Part shown: piece after piece, positions 12,657 to 19,342 of the stretch
Layout: the number at the start of each line of letters is the position of its first letter
Numbering within the stretch: position 1 is the first letter of the stretch
DNA from: SIG701 sp045123975
Lineage (GTDB): Bacteria > Bacillota > Clostridia > Oscillospirales > CAG-272
Direction: 5' to 3'
NCBI GenBank assembly: GCA_045123975.1
Contig: JBGVKV010000083.1
Span: forward strand, 1-19,342
DNA length: 19,342 nucleotides
The notes under the pieces: generated by a model
What the model was told of the DNA's origin: nothing
Seen by the model: only the letters and a program-made list of their open reading frames with translations
The model's database searches: none
Translations under genes and position numbers: made by a program

Positions 12657-13287
12657 CGAAAAAATTAAATTCAAGGACCAGGCACAGACGCGTGCGGTAT
12701 TGCTTACTCCCGTAACAGAAGGCGAAAAACGGTTTGACACCGAGAAGTATGTCGAAGGCTACGCGGCCAAATACGACAAGTATCTGCTCTGGGACTGGGG
12801 CGATGATGGCAAGACATACGAGCGCTTTGATCCCAAATGCTTCGAAAACACAGACATGAGCGACGTTATTATGCAGTTCGACCACGCTGGCCGCGTGTTC
12901 GCTCGTATCACAAATAATACGCTGGCTGTAGAAGCGAACGACAAGGGCCTGTTTATGGCTGCAGATCTCGACAAGACCGAACTGGCCAGAGGCCTATACG
13001 AGGATATTACCGCCGGCATGCTCACAAAAATGAGCTGGCGCTTTAAGGTGGGAAAGTATTATATCGAGCGTGAGGAAGGGTCCAGGGACTGTACCATCGT
13101 GCATACGGAAATTCCCAAAATTTACGACGTGTCGGTCGTAAGTATTCCCGCGAATGACAATACCGAAATCAGTGCTCGCGATTTTGTCCACGGAGTGATG
13201 GATGAAATCACCCGGAGTGAGGCAGAGCTTGACGAACGCCGCAGAAAACTGCGCGCGAAAATAAACATTATTACAGGAGGATTCTAA
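12646..13287 (+). CDS. Prohead protease, HK97 family (U35)
   Basis: The 213-residue protein has the HK97 maturation protease layout: VEGYAAKYDK (36-45), a strand with the catalytic His in QFDHAGR (His80), DKTELARGLYEDITAGMLTKMSWRF (110 onward) with the catalytic Ser130, and IYDVSVVSIPAN (159-170). Both catalytic residues are present. It trims the N-terminal scaffold domain of the capsid protein inside the prohead and then leaves. The C-terminal 40 residues are a charged helix, probably the part removed by self-cleavage. Its stop is one base before the capsid ATG. Confidence 0.93.
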   Translation: MTPNEKIKFKDQAQTRAVLLTPVTEGEKRFDTEKYVEGYAAKYDKYLLWDWGDDGKTYERFDPKCFENTDMSDVIMQFDHAGRVFARITNNTLAVEANDKGLFMAADLDKTELARGLYEDITAGMLTKMSWRFKVGKYYIEREEGSRDCTIVHTEIPKIYDVSVVSIPANDNTEISARDFVHGVMDEITRSEAELDERRRKLRAKINIITGGF

Positions 13288-13288
13288 A

Positions 13289-14437
13289 ATGGATCGTATC
13301 GCAGAAATTCAGGCCAGACTGGCCGCAATTAACACCGAAATCGACGGCGCAACGGGCGAAGCCCTGACCGCCCTGGAAACCGAGTCCCGCTCCCTTTTGG
13401 AGGAACTGCAGGGCCTGCAGAATGACGCCCAGGCGCGTCAGCAGCTCCGTCAGCAGATCGCGGCAGGCGCCGGCACTCCCGTTTCCACTCCCGCACCCGC
13501 TCAGCCTTCCGCTGAGGAAAGAGCCGCCGATCAGTTCCGCAACACCAACCGCATGACCATCCCCGGCGCCGAGGCTCGCGCCTTGCTGATCTCCAGCGGC
13601 AAGCTTGTCAAGCCCGATAAGAACAGCACCGACATCCAGGATATGCCCGGCGCTAAGGTGTCCAGCATCGTGGACCTGATCCACATCGAGGACTGTGAAG
13701 GCATGAGCTCCTACACCGTGCCCTATGTGGACGAAGACGCTGCCGCTGCTGGCGATCACGTCGAAGGCCAGGCCGGCACCATGTCCGAGTTGGCGAAGTG
13801 TGGCTACAAGACCATTAACCCCAGTGATGTCATTGTTCTGGGCCAGATCTCCAAGCAGGCCAAGAAGCAGACCAATGTCAAGTACGCGGAGAAGGTTCGC
13901 AGAGGTGCCCATCTGGCTCTGCGCAAGAAGGCCGTTTCTCTGGTCACTGCTGCGCTGAAGGCCTCCGATCTGGTCAAGGAGATCCCCTTCACAGGTAAGA
14001 TCGACGCCTCCACTCTGCGCAATCTGGTTCTTCAGTACGGCGACGACGAGTCCGCCTTCGGTCCCGCCTACCTGGCACTGAACAAGAAGGACCTGCTCGC
14101 CTTTGGTGACGTCCGTGGCACCAACGAAAAGAAGGCCATCTATGAGATCACTCCCGACGATGCCAACCCCAACTTTGGCACCATCAAGGAGGGCGGCTTG
14201 ACTGTTCGCTATGTTCTGCTCAGCGGCCTGACCGCCTTGAGCACTGCCGAGACCGGCGCGGGTCGTACCATGTTCTATGGTGACTTCAACAAAATCCATG
14301 CGGCTATGTTCTCCGACTACGAGGTCAAGGTCTCCGAGGACTTCGCATTCGACAAGCTGATGGACACCATCCGCGGCGACTTGGAGATGGGCGTCGACGT
14401 TGTCGCCAAGCACGGCCTGCTGACTCTGAAAGTCTAA
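13289..14437 (+). CDS. Major capsid protein, HK97 fold
   Basis: The ATG 13289 follows AGGAGG and yields 382 residues. Residues 1-60 are a coiled-coil delta (scaffold) domain (RIAEIQARLAAIN, LLEELQGLQND), then a Pro/Ala-rich linker (60-75), and a conserved HK97 fold from about 90. Examples are the E-loop region near VPYVDEDAAAAGDH, the spine helix around AEKVRRGAHLALRKKA, and the P-domain ending in KVSEDFAFDKLMDTIRGD. The delta domain is removed by the upstream protease. Codon choice is more uniform than in its neighbours (CTG, GGC and CCC codons), as expected for a heavily made protein. A GC hairpin follows the stop. Confidence 0.93.
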   Translation: MDRIAEIQARLAAINTEIDGATGEALTALETESRSLLEELQGLQNDAQARQQLRQQIAAGAGTPVSTPAPAQPSAEERAADQFRNTNRMTIPGAEARALLISSGKLVKPDKNSTDIQDMPGAKVSSIVDLIHIEDCEGMSSYTVPYVDEDAAAAGDHVEGQAGTMSELAKCGYKTINPSDVIVLGQISKQAKKQTNVKYAEKVRRGAHLALRKKAVSLVTAALKASDLVKEIPFTGKIDASTLRNLVLQYGDDESAFGPAYLALNKKDLLAFGDVRGTNEKKAIYEITPDDANPNFGTIKEGGLTVRYVLLSGLTALSTAETGAGRTMFYGDFNKIHAAMFSDYEVKVSEDFAFDKLMDTIRGDLEMGVDVVAKHGLLTLKV

Positions 14438-14447
14438 CCACTACCCC

Positions 14448-14469
14448 GGCGGGGCTTAACCGCCCCGCC
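14448..14469 (+). terminator. GC-rich hairpin after capsid gene, likely partial terminator
   Basis: GGCGGGGC (14448-14455) and GCCCCGCC (14462-14469) pair perfectly around TTAACC, 10 bases after the capsid stop. No T run follows, so it would attenuate or protect the capsid RNA and not stop transcription fully. The next gene has its own strong ribosome site (AGGAGG). Confidence 0.6.
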
Positions 14470-14492
14470 TAACACCCGAAAGGAGGTGCAGC

Positions 14493-14786
14493 ATGGCCAC
14501 TACAATACTCGCCAAGATTAAGCTCGCCCTGCGAATCAAGCACGAGGCGCTGGACGAGGACATCCAGGCGGACATTGACGCCTGCCTGGCGGACCTGAAA
14601 GCCATGGGCGTGGTATATAAAGACTCCACGGATCCGCTGATCTTTGCAGCGGTAAAGCTGTGGTGCAAAGCGGCATATACAGACGACACGGCCAAGGGAG
14701 CGGAGTACATGAACCGCTACAACGCCATGAAGGCCAGCCTCATGATGGCAGAGGGCTATGCGTGGGAGGGTGCCGCCGATGAATGA
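14493..14786 (+). CDS. Head-tail connector protein (gp6-like)
   Basis: The 97-residue all-helical protein begins after AAAGGAGGTG. LAKIKLALRIKHEALDEDIQ (residues 5-24) and the following DIDACLADLKAMGV, LIFAAVKLWCKAAY and YMNRYNAMKASLMM match the HK97 gp6/SPP1 gp15-type adaptor. These form a ring under the portal and link it to the neck. It lies directly after the capsid gene as expected and overlaps the next start by 8 bases. Confidence 0.85.
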   Translation: MATTILAKIKLALRIKHEALDEDIQADIDACLADLKAMGVVYKDSTDPLIFAAVKLWCKAAYTDDTAKGAEYMNRYNAMKASLMMAEGYAWEGAADE

Positions 14787-15054
14787 CATTATCACTCTGG
14801 TGAGCGACAGCGGACGCCGCGAGGTGTTTGCCGAACTGCGAAGCATAAGCCAGACGGAGCACTACCAGGCCGCCGCTGTCGACTATCACCCGGAGCTGAA
14901 ATTTGTTATTGCAGACTATCTGGACTACCAGGCCGAGACGCTGGTCGAGCACGAGGGCACTCTGTATCGAGTGCTGCGTACATTCCGCGCCGGACAGGAG
15001 CTGGAGATCGTCGTGGAGCGTGCATCTGCGGAGGAGGTCGAGCTGTATGGCTAA
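14779..15054 (+). CDS. Head closure protein
   Basis: ATG 14779 has GGAGG 9 bases upstream and gives 91 residues. A longer in-frame start at 14758 exists but lacks a site. The product is mostly beta strands (DIITLVSDSGRREVFAEL, EHEGTLYRVLRTF, ELEIVVER), as in SPP1 gp16-like head closure proteins that seal the filled head and join the tail. Its place, second after the capsid, supports this. The assignment is by layout and strand pattern more than by motif. Confidence 0.75.
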   Translation: MNDIITLVSDSGRREVFAELRSISQTEHYQAAAVDYHPELKFVIADYLDYQAETLVEHEGTLYRVLRTFRAGQELEIVVERASAEEVELYG

Positions 15055-15442
15055 GACCATAAAGCCTGACCAACTTTCCGCGGTACTATCGCAGAACCTG
15101 GAGCTGTACAGTAAAGACGTACAGGAGAAGGTGGATGCAGCTGGGCGCCGGGCGATGGAGCGGATCGTGCAGATCACAAAAGACACCGCACCGAGAGGCA
15201 GCCGCAAGAGCCGCAAGTTCTACCAGTCCATTACCTCCAAAGAGGAGGTGGGCCCGCGTGGCAACCGGTTCCTGTGGTATGTCAAGGCCCCAAACCACCG
15301 GCTGACGCATCTGCTTGTTAAAGGCCACGACAAACCAAACGGAGGCAGGGTCGATGGCAACCCATTCCTGCACAACGCGCTGGACAAAGTCCTACCAGAA
15401 TACGAGCAAGAGGTCGAGGAGGCTGTGAAGAATGACCGCTGA
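15047..15442 (+). CDS. HK97 gp10-like neck/tail completion protein
   Basis: ATG 15047 follows GAGGAGG by 9 bases, giving 131 residues. The N-terminal helices (QEKVDAAGRRAMERIVQITK, about 26-45), the TAPRGSRKSRKFYQSI segment (about 48-63), then WYVKAPNHRLTHLLVKGH and the end (GNPFLHNALDKVLPEYEQEV) follow the HK97-gp10 family. It helps complete the neck or tail end. Basic residues cluster at about 52-60. It overlaps both neighbours by about 10 bases. Confidence 0.85.
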   Translation: MAKTIKPDQLSAVLSQNLELYSKDVQEKVDAAGRRAMERIVQITKDTAPRGSRKSRKFYQSITSKEEVGPRGNRFLWYVKAPNHRLTHLLVKGHDKPNGGRVDGNPFLHNALDKVLPEYEQEVEEAVKNDR

Positions 15443-15761
15443 TATACTGACCGCCGCAGGCGTGAAAAACCGGCAAGGTCGATTCCTTCGCATGCCGGCT
15501 GAGACATACGCCGTATATTTTGACGACAAGACGGTGGACGCCGCCGACCGTGTGACAACGGATGGACGGCTCCCCCGCGTCGTTACTCATGACGTCACGA
15601 TCGAGGTCTACGAACCGTCACCCGATGACAAAGCGGAGGCCGCTATCGAGGCAGAGCTTGACGCCAGGGGACTCTCCTGGAACAAGCAGGACCGGTACTG
15701 GGTGGACGACGCCAAACGATACCAGGTCATATACGAATACTCATACACCGAAAAAACCTAA
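15432..15761 (+). CDS. Tail completion (tail terminator) protein
   Basis: This is a 109-residue protein in the tail terminator slot, between the gp10-like gene and the major tail gene. It has an alternating strand/helix layout: PAETYAVYFDD, RVVTHDVTIEVYEP, AEAAIEAELDARGLSW, and YQVIYEYSYTEK at the end. This is the arrangement of small tail terminators that cap the tail tube and bind the neck. ATG 15432 has GGAGG upstream within the previous gene. The function is assigned from position and size; no unique motif is seen. Confidence 0.75.
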   Translation: MTADILTAAGVKNRQGRFLRMPAETYAVYFDDKTVDAADRVTTDGRLPRVVTHDVTIEVYEPSPDDKAEAAIEAELDARGLSWNKQDRYWVDDAKRYQVIYEYSYTEKT

Positions 15762-15776
15762 AAGGGGGATAAAATC

Positions 15777-16331
15777 ATGGCTAAGAGATCCAAGGACAAT
15801 ATCACCCTCGGCTCCGGTATTCCTTACATTGCAGAATTTACAGGCACCATGCCCGACGTAGATACGATCTGCATCGAGGAGAACCGGCTGGGCTACTGTA
15901 AGGGCGGCGCTACGCTGACCTACACCGAGGAAACCTACGAGGAGAAGGACGACCTGGGCTATGTGTCCAAGGTCATCACCACTTCCGAGGAGGCCCTGCT
16001 GAAACTCGGCCTGCTGACCTTTAACGGCGACACCGTAAAGAAGCTGGCAGACCGCTGCACGGTCACCGAGGACAAGAGCGCAGGCACTCGCACCATCCAC
16101 ATCGGTGGTGCGGGCAACGCTCAGGGCAAGGAGTGGGTGGTTTGCTTCTTCCACGAGGATAAGAAGGACGGCAACCTGTGGGTACTGATCCGCGGCAGAA
16201 ATAACGCGGGATTCACTCTCACCTTTGCCGCGGACGCTGGCTCTGTTGTGGAGCCTGAATTTAAGGCGCTGCCTCACGATGACGATGGCACCTTGATCAC
16301 CCTCATTGAGGAAATCGACAAGACAGCCTAA
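15777..16331 (+). CDS. Major tail (tube) protein
   Basis: The 184-residue beta-rich protein follows AAAGGGGG. It begins MAKRSKDNITLGSGIPYIAE, has LTYTEETYEEKDDLG (about 44-58) and a conserved TLTFAADAGSVVEPEFKA (about 145-162), with a final acidic stretch (ALPHDDDGTLITLIEEIDK). This matches clostridial phage tube proteins. Repeated hexamers stack to form the tail tube. It lies just before the G/T assembly pair, as in lambda-like tails, and is followed by a strong hairpin. Confidence 0.88.
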   Translation: MAKRSKDNITLGSGIPYIAEFTGTMPDVDTICIEENRLGYCKGGATLTYTEETYEEKDDLGYVSKVITTSEEALLKLGLLTFNGDTVKKLADRCTVTEDKSAGTRTIHIGGAGNAQGKEWVVCFFHEDKKDGNLWVLIRGRNNAGFTLTFAADAGSVVEPEFKALPHDDDGTLITLIEEIDKTA

Positions 16332-16339
16332 ACAGATCG

Positions 16340-16367
16340 GCGGGGGCGTAGTGCCCCCGCTAATTTT
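16340..16367 (+). terminator. Hairpin with short T tract after major tail gene
   Basis: GCGGGGGC (16340-16347) and GCCCCCGC (16353-16360) pair around GTAGT, followed by TAATTTT. This is an intrinsic terminator with an imperfect T run, probably letting part of transcription through to the genes downstream. Together with 14448-14469, it marks the ends of the two most abundant products. Confidence 0.7.
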
Positions 16368-16389
16368 GTATTAAAAAGGAGATCGCAAT

Positions 16390-16731
16390 ATGCAGATGTT
16401 AGACTTCAACGCCCTCCAGCAGCCCTCGTGGCCTGTCAAGCTGAAGGACGACGAGCAGACCGTGGTGCACGTATATGCCCCGACTGTTGAGCTGTACGAC
16501 CGACTGATCGCAGCTACGCCGGAGTTGGAGAACGTGTCCAAGACCAAGGACGGCCGCACCATTCGCGCGCTGTATAACCTGGTCGCCGATATTATGAGCA
16601 TTAACGACGACGGCTACACGTTCACAGGTGAGGAGCTGCGCGACAAGTACAGACTGACCCTCGTGGACATCATCCGCTTTGTGGGCGGGTATTTGAAATT
16701 CCAGAAGGAAATCCAAGACGCAAAAAACTGA
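16390..16731 (+). CDS. Tail assembly chaperone G-like
   Basis: The 113-residue acidic protein (MQMLDFNALQQPSWPVKL, then VELYDRLIAATPEL and IIRFVGGYLKFQKEIQDAKN region) is the upstream half of the tail assembly chaperone pair. It coats the tape measure and guides tube assembly. ATG 16390 follows AAAAAGGAG. Its last codons (GCA AAA AAC TGA) form a slippery site, so part of the product continues as a 206-residue G-T fusion. Confidence 0.88.
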   Translation: MQMLDFNALQQPSWPVKLKDDEQTVVHVYAPTVELYDRLIAATPELENVSKTKDGRTIRALYNLVADIMSINDDGYTFTGEELRDKYRLTLVDIIRFVGGYLKFQKEIQDAKN

Positions 16732-16770
16732 CCCTCCCCTACTATCCCATGGCGGATAGCCAGGGGGGTC
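16722..16770 (+). promoter_or_regulatory. Programmed -1 frameshift site with stem-loop
   Basis: A AAA AAC (16722-16728) is a canonical -1 slippery heptamer placed in the reading frame of G just before its TGA. Downstream, CTATCC (16742-16747) pairs with GGATAG (16754-16759) around CATGGC, and GACCC(T)CCC (16730-16738) pairs with GGGGGGTC (16763-16770) outside it. Slippage joins G to the T frame without a stop, giving residues LTLPYYP at the joint. Confidence 0.9.
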
Positions 16771-17009
16771 ATAAATATAATTCGCCGACATGGTACAAGC
16801 ATCTCGTGTCGGTGTATACCGGTCTAAACTTTCTCCAGATACAGCAGCTCAATTATATTGAGTTCCTGCAATACAGACGGGATGCCTTTATTAACTGGCT
16901 GAGCGGCAGTGAAAAAGGGCAAGAGTACCTGGACAATGCCTGGAGAATGGAACAGACCGAGCCGGACCGCGCGGCACTTCGGCGGAAATTTGGCCGAAGG
17001 GAGGACTAA
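16749..17009 (+). CDS. Tail assembly chaperone T domain (made by frameshift)
   Basis: This is the downstream half of the pair in the -1 frame, 86 residues from the first ATG and 93 from the shift point. It has no ribosome site (CCTACTATCCC precedes the ATG), so it is made as the C-terminus of the G-T fusion and not on its own. SPTWYKHLVSVYTGLNFLQI and YIEFLQYRRDAFINWLSGS are typical of the T domain, which binds the tape measure and recruits tube subunits. The frame has no internal stop back to the slippery site. Confidence 0.88.
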   Translation: MADSQGGHKYNSPTWYKHLVSVYTGLNFLQIQQLNYIEFLQYRRDAFINWLSGSEKGQEYLDNAWRMEQTEPDRAALRRKFGRRED

Positions 17010-17012
17010 CCT

Positions 17013-19342
17013 ATGGCGAATACTATCAAGGGCTTGACCGTCGAGATCGGTGGCGATACCACGAAACTGGGCAAAGCCCTGGAAGATGTCAACAAGAAAA
17101 GCAGAGACCTATCCAGTGAGCTGGGACAGATCAACAAACTGCTGAAAATGGATCCTGGCAACGCTGACCTGCTGGCTCAAAAGCAGAAGGTCCTGGCGAA
17201 TGCGGTGAGCACTACCTCCGAGAAGCTGAAAAAGCTGAAAGAAGCGGAGAAACAGGTCCAGGAGCAGTTCAAGCGCGGCGAGGTATCCGAGGAGCAGGTG
17301 CGCGAGCTGCAGCGCGAGATCATTGCCACGGAAAAGAAGATGCAGTCCTACGAAAAGGCTGCAAAGGAAACCGCTGACGAGATCAAGAACCTGGGCAAAA
17401 AGTCCGACGACGCCGCGGACGACACCAAGGATCTGGAGAAGGGATCCGACAAGGCGTCCGACGCCATGGACGACATGGCCAAGAGCGCGGACGATGCTGG
17501 CGACGCAAGCGACGGTCTGGGCTCCAAGCTGGGCGGCCTGGTCAAGGGCGGTCTGGCGGCTCTTGTGGCTGGCGTGACCGCCGCTATCGGTGCTATGGTA
17601 GCCAGCGCAGAAGCCACCCGGGAATACCGCCGGGAGATGGGCAAGCTGGAGGCCGCATTTACCACGAACGGGCACAGCGCAGAAGCGGCCACCAAGACCT
17701 ACCAGACACTGCAGGGCATCCTGGGAGAGACCGATCAGGCCGTGGAGGCGGCCAACCATCTGGCCAAGCTGACCAAGAGCGAGGAGGAGCTGGCTAAGTG
17801 GACCAACGTGGCCACCGGCGTATATGCGACCTTTGGTGCGTCCCTCCCGATCGAGAACCTGACCGAGGCAGCCAATGAGACCGCCAAAACCGGCGCTCTC
17901 ACGGGTGGCCTGGCTGACGCGCTCAACTGGGCAGGCGTCAATGAGGAAGATTTCCAGGCGAAGCTGGACGCATGTAGCAACGAGCAGGAGCGGCAGTCCC
18001 TCATACTGGAGACGCTGAACGGTCTATACTCCGAAGCAGCCGACAAATACCGCGAGGTAAATGCAGAGGTCATCCGTGCCAACGAGGCAAACGAGGCCTG
18101 GACGGCGTCCATGGCAGAGGTGGGCGGAGCTATCGAGCCCGTGCTCACCGATATAAAGCTCCTGGGCGCGTCTCTGCTGTCCGACCTGGTGCCGGGTGTG
18201 CAACAGGTGGCGGAGGCCTTCCGTGGTATGCTGAACGGCGACGAGGGCTCTGCGGCTGCTCTGGGCGAGGCTTTGTCCGGTATGTTCGAGGATGCTCTCG
18301 ATAAGGTGGTCGAGATATTGCCCCAGGCGGCGGAGGTCGCCACGAGCCTCATCACCACTTTGACCACTTCGCTGTTGGGTATGCTGCCGGATTTGACGCG
18401 CACCGTGATGCAGATGGCCACGCAGGTCATCACATCTCTGGGGCAGGCTATGCCGACCATCCTGTCGTCTATCATTGACAGCGTATTTGGTGTAATTAAC
18501 AACCTGCTGGGCTATGTTCCCGACGTCCTGGCGGCTATTACTGAATTTATCAGCATACTGGCCGCCGAGGTCCCGAACATTGCCGCACAGATTACTGGGT
18601 GGATCCCGGAGATAGTGACGGCTCTGGTCGATGCGTTTATCCTATCCGTACCGGTATTCCTGGAGGGCGCGATTCAGTTCATGATGGCACTCGTCCAGGC
18701 GATCCCCCCTGTGGTGGTTGCCCTGGCTGCAGAGGTGCCCACCATCGTGCTGAATATCATCGACATTTTGACACAGAGCATCCCGATTCTGTTGGACGGT
18801 GCTCTGCAACTGTTTAACGCTATAGTTCAAGCCATCCCGCTGCTGATCGAGGCACTGGTGCCCCAGATCCCGGTGATCGTGGATGCGCTGGTCACCGGTC
18901 TGTTGGAGAACATCCCGGTGCTGCTGGAGGGGGCGCTTCTGCTCCTGAATGCCATTGTGGACGCTATCCCCGTGTTGCTTGAGCTGCTTATCCCGCAGAT
19001 ACCCTTTATCGTGAACACGATCATCGATGGGCTGATCGCGCTCACGCCGGAGCTGCTGGGCGCGGCCATCGATCTGCTGTTTGCTATCATCGAGGCCATC
19101 CCCACGATCGTGTCGGCTTTGATTAAGGCCGTACCCGACATCCTGAAAGCTATCCTGGACATCCTGCGAAAATTGCCAGAGCTGATCTGGACCATCCTCA
19201 AAGAGGTGGTTACCAAATTCGTGAACTTTGTCACGGAGAGCAAGAAGAAGTCCGAGGAGGGAATGAGCAAAGTATTTTCCGCGATCGTCAATGCCTTGAA
19301 AAATCTCCCGAGCGTACTGTGGGAACACCTCAAGGCAACCAT
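17013..19342 (+). CDS. Tail tape measure protein (partial, runs past window end)
   Basis: The frame starts at ATG 17013 with GGGAGG upstream and is open to the last base (776 codons). The first 150 residues are charged coiled coil (KLGKALEDVNKKSRDLSSEL, LLAQKQKVLANAV, EQVRELQREIIATEKK). A hydrophobic Gly/Ala stretch at about 173-195 (GLVKGGLAALVAGVTAAIGA) could cross or insert into a membrane. A second globular part at about 200-400 follows, then from about 410 a hydrophobic region of helices with regular Pro, including four 44-residue repeats. It sets tail length and is ejected ahead of DNA. Its end lies outside the window. Confidence 0.92.
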   Translation, partial: MANTIKGLTVEIGGDTTKLGKALEDVNKKSRDLSSELGQINKLLKMDPGNADLLAQKQKVLANAVSTTSEKLKKLKEAEKQVQEQFKRGEVSEEQVRELQREIIATEKKMQSYEKAAKETADEIKNLGKKSDDAADDTKDLEKGSDKASDAMDDMAKSADDAGDASDGLGSKLGGLVKGGLAALVAGVTAAIGAMVASAEATREYRREMGKLEAAFTTNGHSAEAATKTYQTLQGILGETDQAVEAANHLAKLTKSEEELAKWTNVATGVYATFGASLPIENLTEAANETAKTGALTGGLADALNWAGVNEEDFQAKLDACSNEQERQSLILETLNGLYSEAADKYREVNAEVIRANEANEAWTASMAEVGGAIEPVLTDIKLLGASLLSDLVPGVQQVAEAFRGMLNGDEGSAAALGEALSGMFEDALDKVVEILPQAAEVATSLITTLTTSLLGMLPDLTRTVMQMATQVITSLGQAMPTILSSIIDSVFGVINNLLGYVPDVLAAITEFISILAAEVPNIAAQITGWIPEIVTALVDAFILSVPVFLEGAIQFMMALVQAIPPVVVALAAEVPTIVLNIIDILTQSIPILLDGALQLFNAIVQAIPLLIEALVPQIPVIVDALVTGLLENIPVLLEGALLLLNAIVDAIPVLLELLIPQIPFIVNTIIDGLIALTPELLGAAIDLLFAIIEAIPTIVSALIKAVPDILKAILDILRKLPELIWTILKEVVTKFVNFVTESKKKSEEGMSKVFSAIVNALKNLPSVLWEHLKAT
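18648..19175 (+). repeat. Four 44-residue tandem repeats in tape measure
   Basis: Units start at 18648, 18780, 18912 and 19044, each 132 bases. The shared protein pattern is (I/V/T)P.(L/F)L(E/D)GA..L..A(I/V)..AIP..(I/V)..L.P.(I/V)P.I(V)..(L/I)(I/V)..L. Units 2 and 3 are closest (IPxLL(D/E)GAL, NAIV, PQIP shared). They are divergent at the DNA level, so this is an old duplication and not an assembly error. The Pro spacing suggests repeated helix-turn units. Confidence 0.85.

Noticed and set aside
13271..14413. 380-codon open frame on the minus strand
   Set aside because: It lies entirely opposite the capsid gene, has no ribosome site, and its protein is a low-complexity mirror of capsid codon bias (Val/Leu/Gly/Asp). 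It is a shadow frame.
16749..17009. T chaperone as an independently translated gene
   Set aside because: There is no ribosome site before ATG 16749, and the frame is open back to a canonical slippery site in the G gene.
1..19342. CRISPR arrays, tRNA genes, insertion sequences
   Set aside because: No regularly spaced repeats with unique spacers, no cloverleaf with CCA-type end, and no transposase frame were seen.

Overview
The window is a contiguous piece of a tailed-phage or prophage genome (siphovirus-like, HK97-type head) from a Gram-positive, probably Clostridia-class gut bacterium. The reasons are strong AGGAGG-type ribosome sites, several TTG starts, moderately high GC, and families typical of clostridial phages (PcfK/PcfJ-like, DUF3102, DUF1064, HNH followed by P27-type small terminase). 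No integrase, lysogeny repressor or lysis gene is visible, so the lifestyle cannot be decided here.

Positions 1-8180 (+ strand) form an early/middle operon: small orphan genes separated by a repeated linker sequence, the broken start of a cytosine methyltransferase, a PcfK-like (AcrIIA9-related) protein, a PcfJ-like protein, a DUF3102 coiled-coil protein, SSB, a replisome-organizer-like protein, several small phage proteins, a G2P/ORF2-type HUH replication protein, a DUF1064 nuclease-fold protein and a sigma-region-4-like regulator. A bidirectional terminator at 8166-8193 closes this operon.

Positions 8177-8746 hold a small minus-strand cluster facing the other way: a 41-residue membrane peptide behind a consensus promoter that carries a palindrome between -35 and -10, a possible 30-residue membrane peptide, and a 71-residue ribbon-helix-helix-like protein. 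A strong plus-strand promoter points head-on into the first of these, which resembles a type I toxin-antitoxin or antisense-control layout. Positions 8747-8981 have no convincing gene but contain control elements, including two 10-bp-phased repeats next to a -10-like box that could be the late promoter.

Positions 8982-19342 (+ strand) are the late operon in standard HK97-type order: HNH endonuclease, likely cos region, small and large terminase, portal, prohead protease, major capsid protein, four head-tail connector and tail completion genes, major tail protein, tail assembly chaperones G and T joined by a canonical -1 frameshift site (A AAA AAC followed by a stem-loop), and a tape measure protein that runs off the window end and contains 44-residue tandem repeats. 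GC-rich hairpins sit directly after the capsid gene and the major tail gene, the two products needed in greatest amount.
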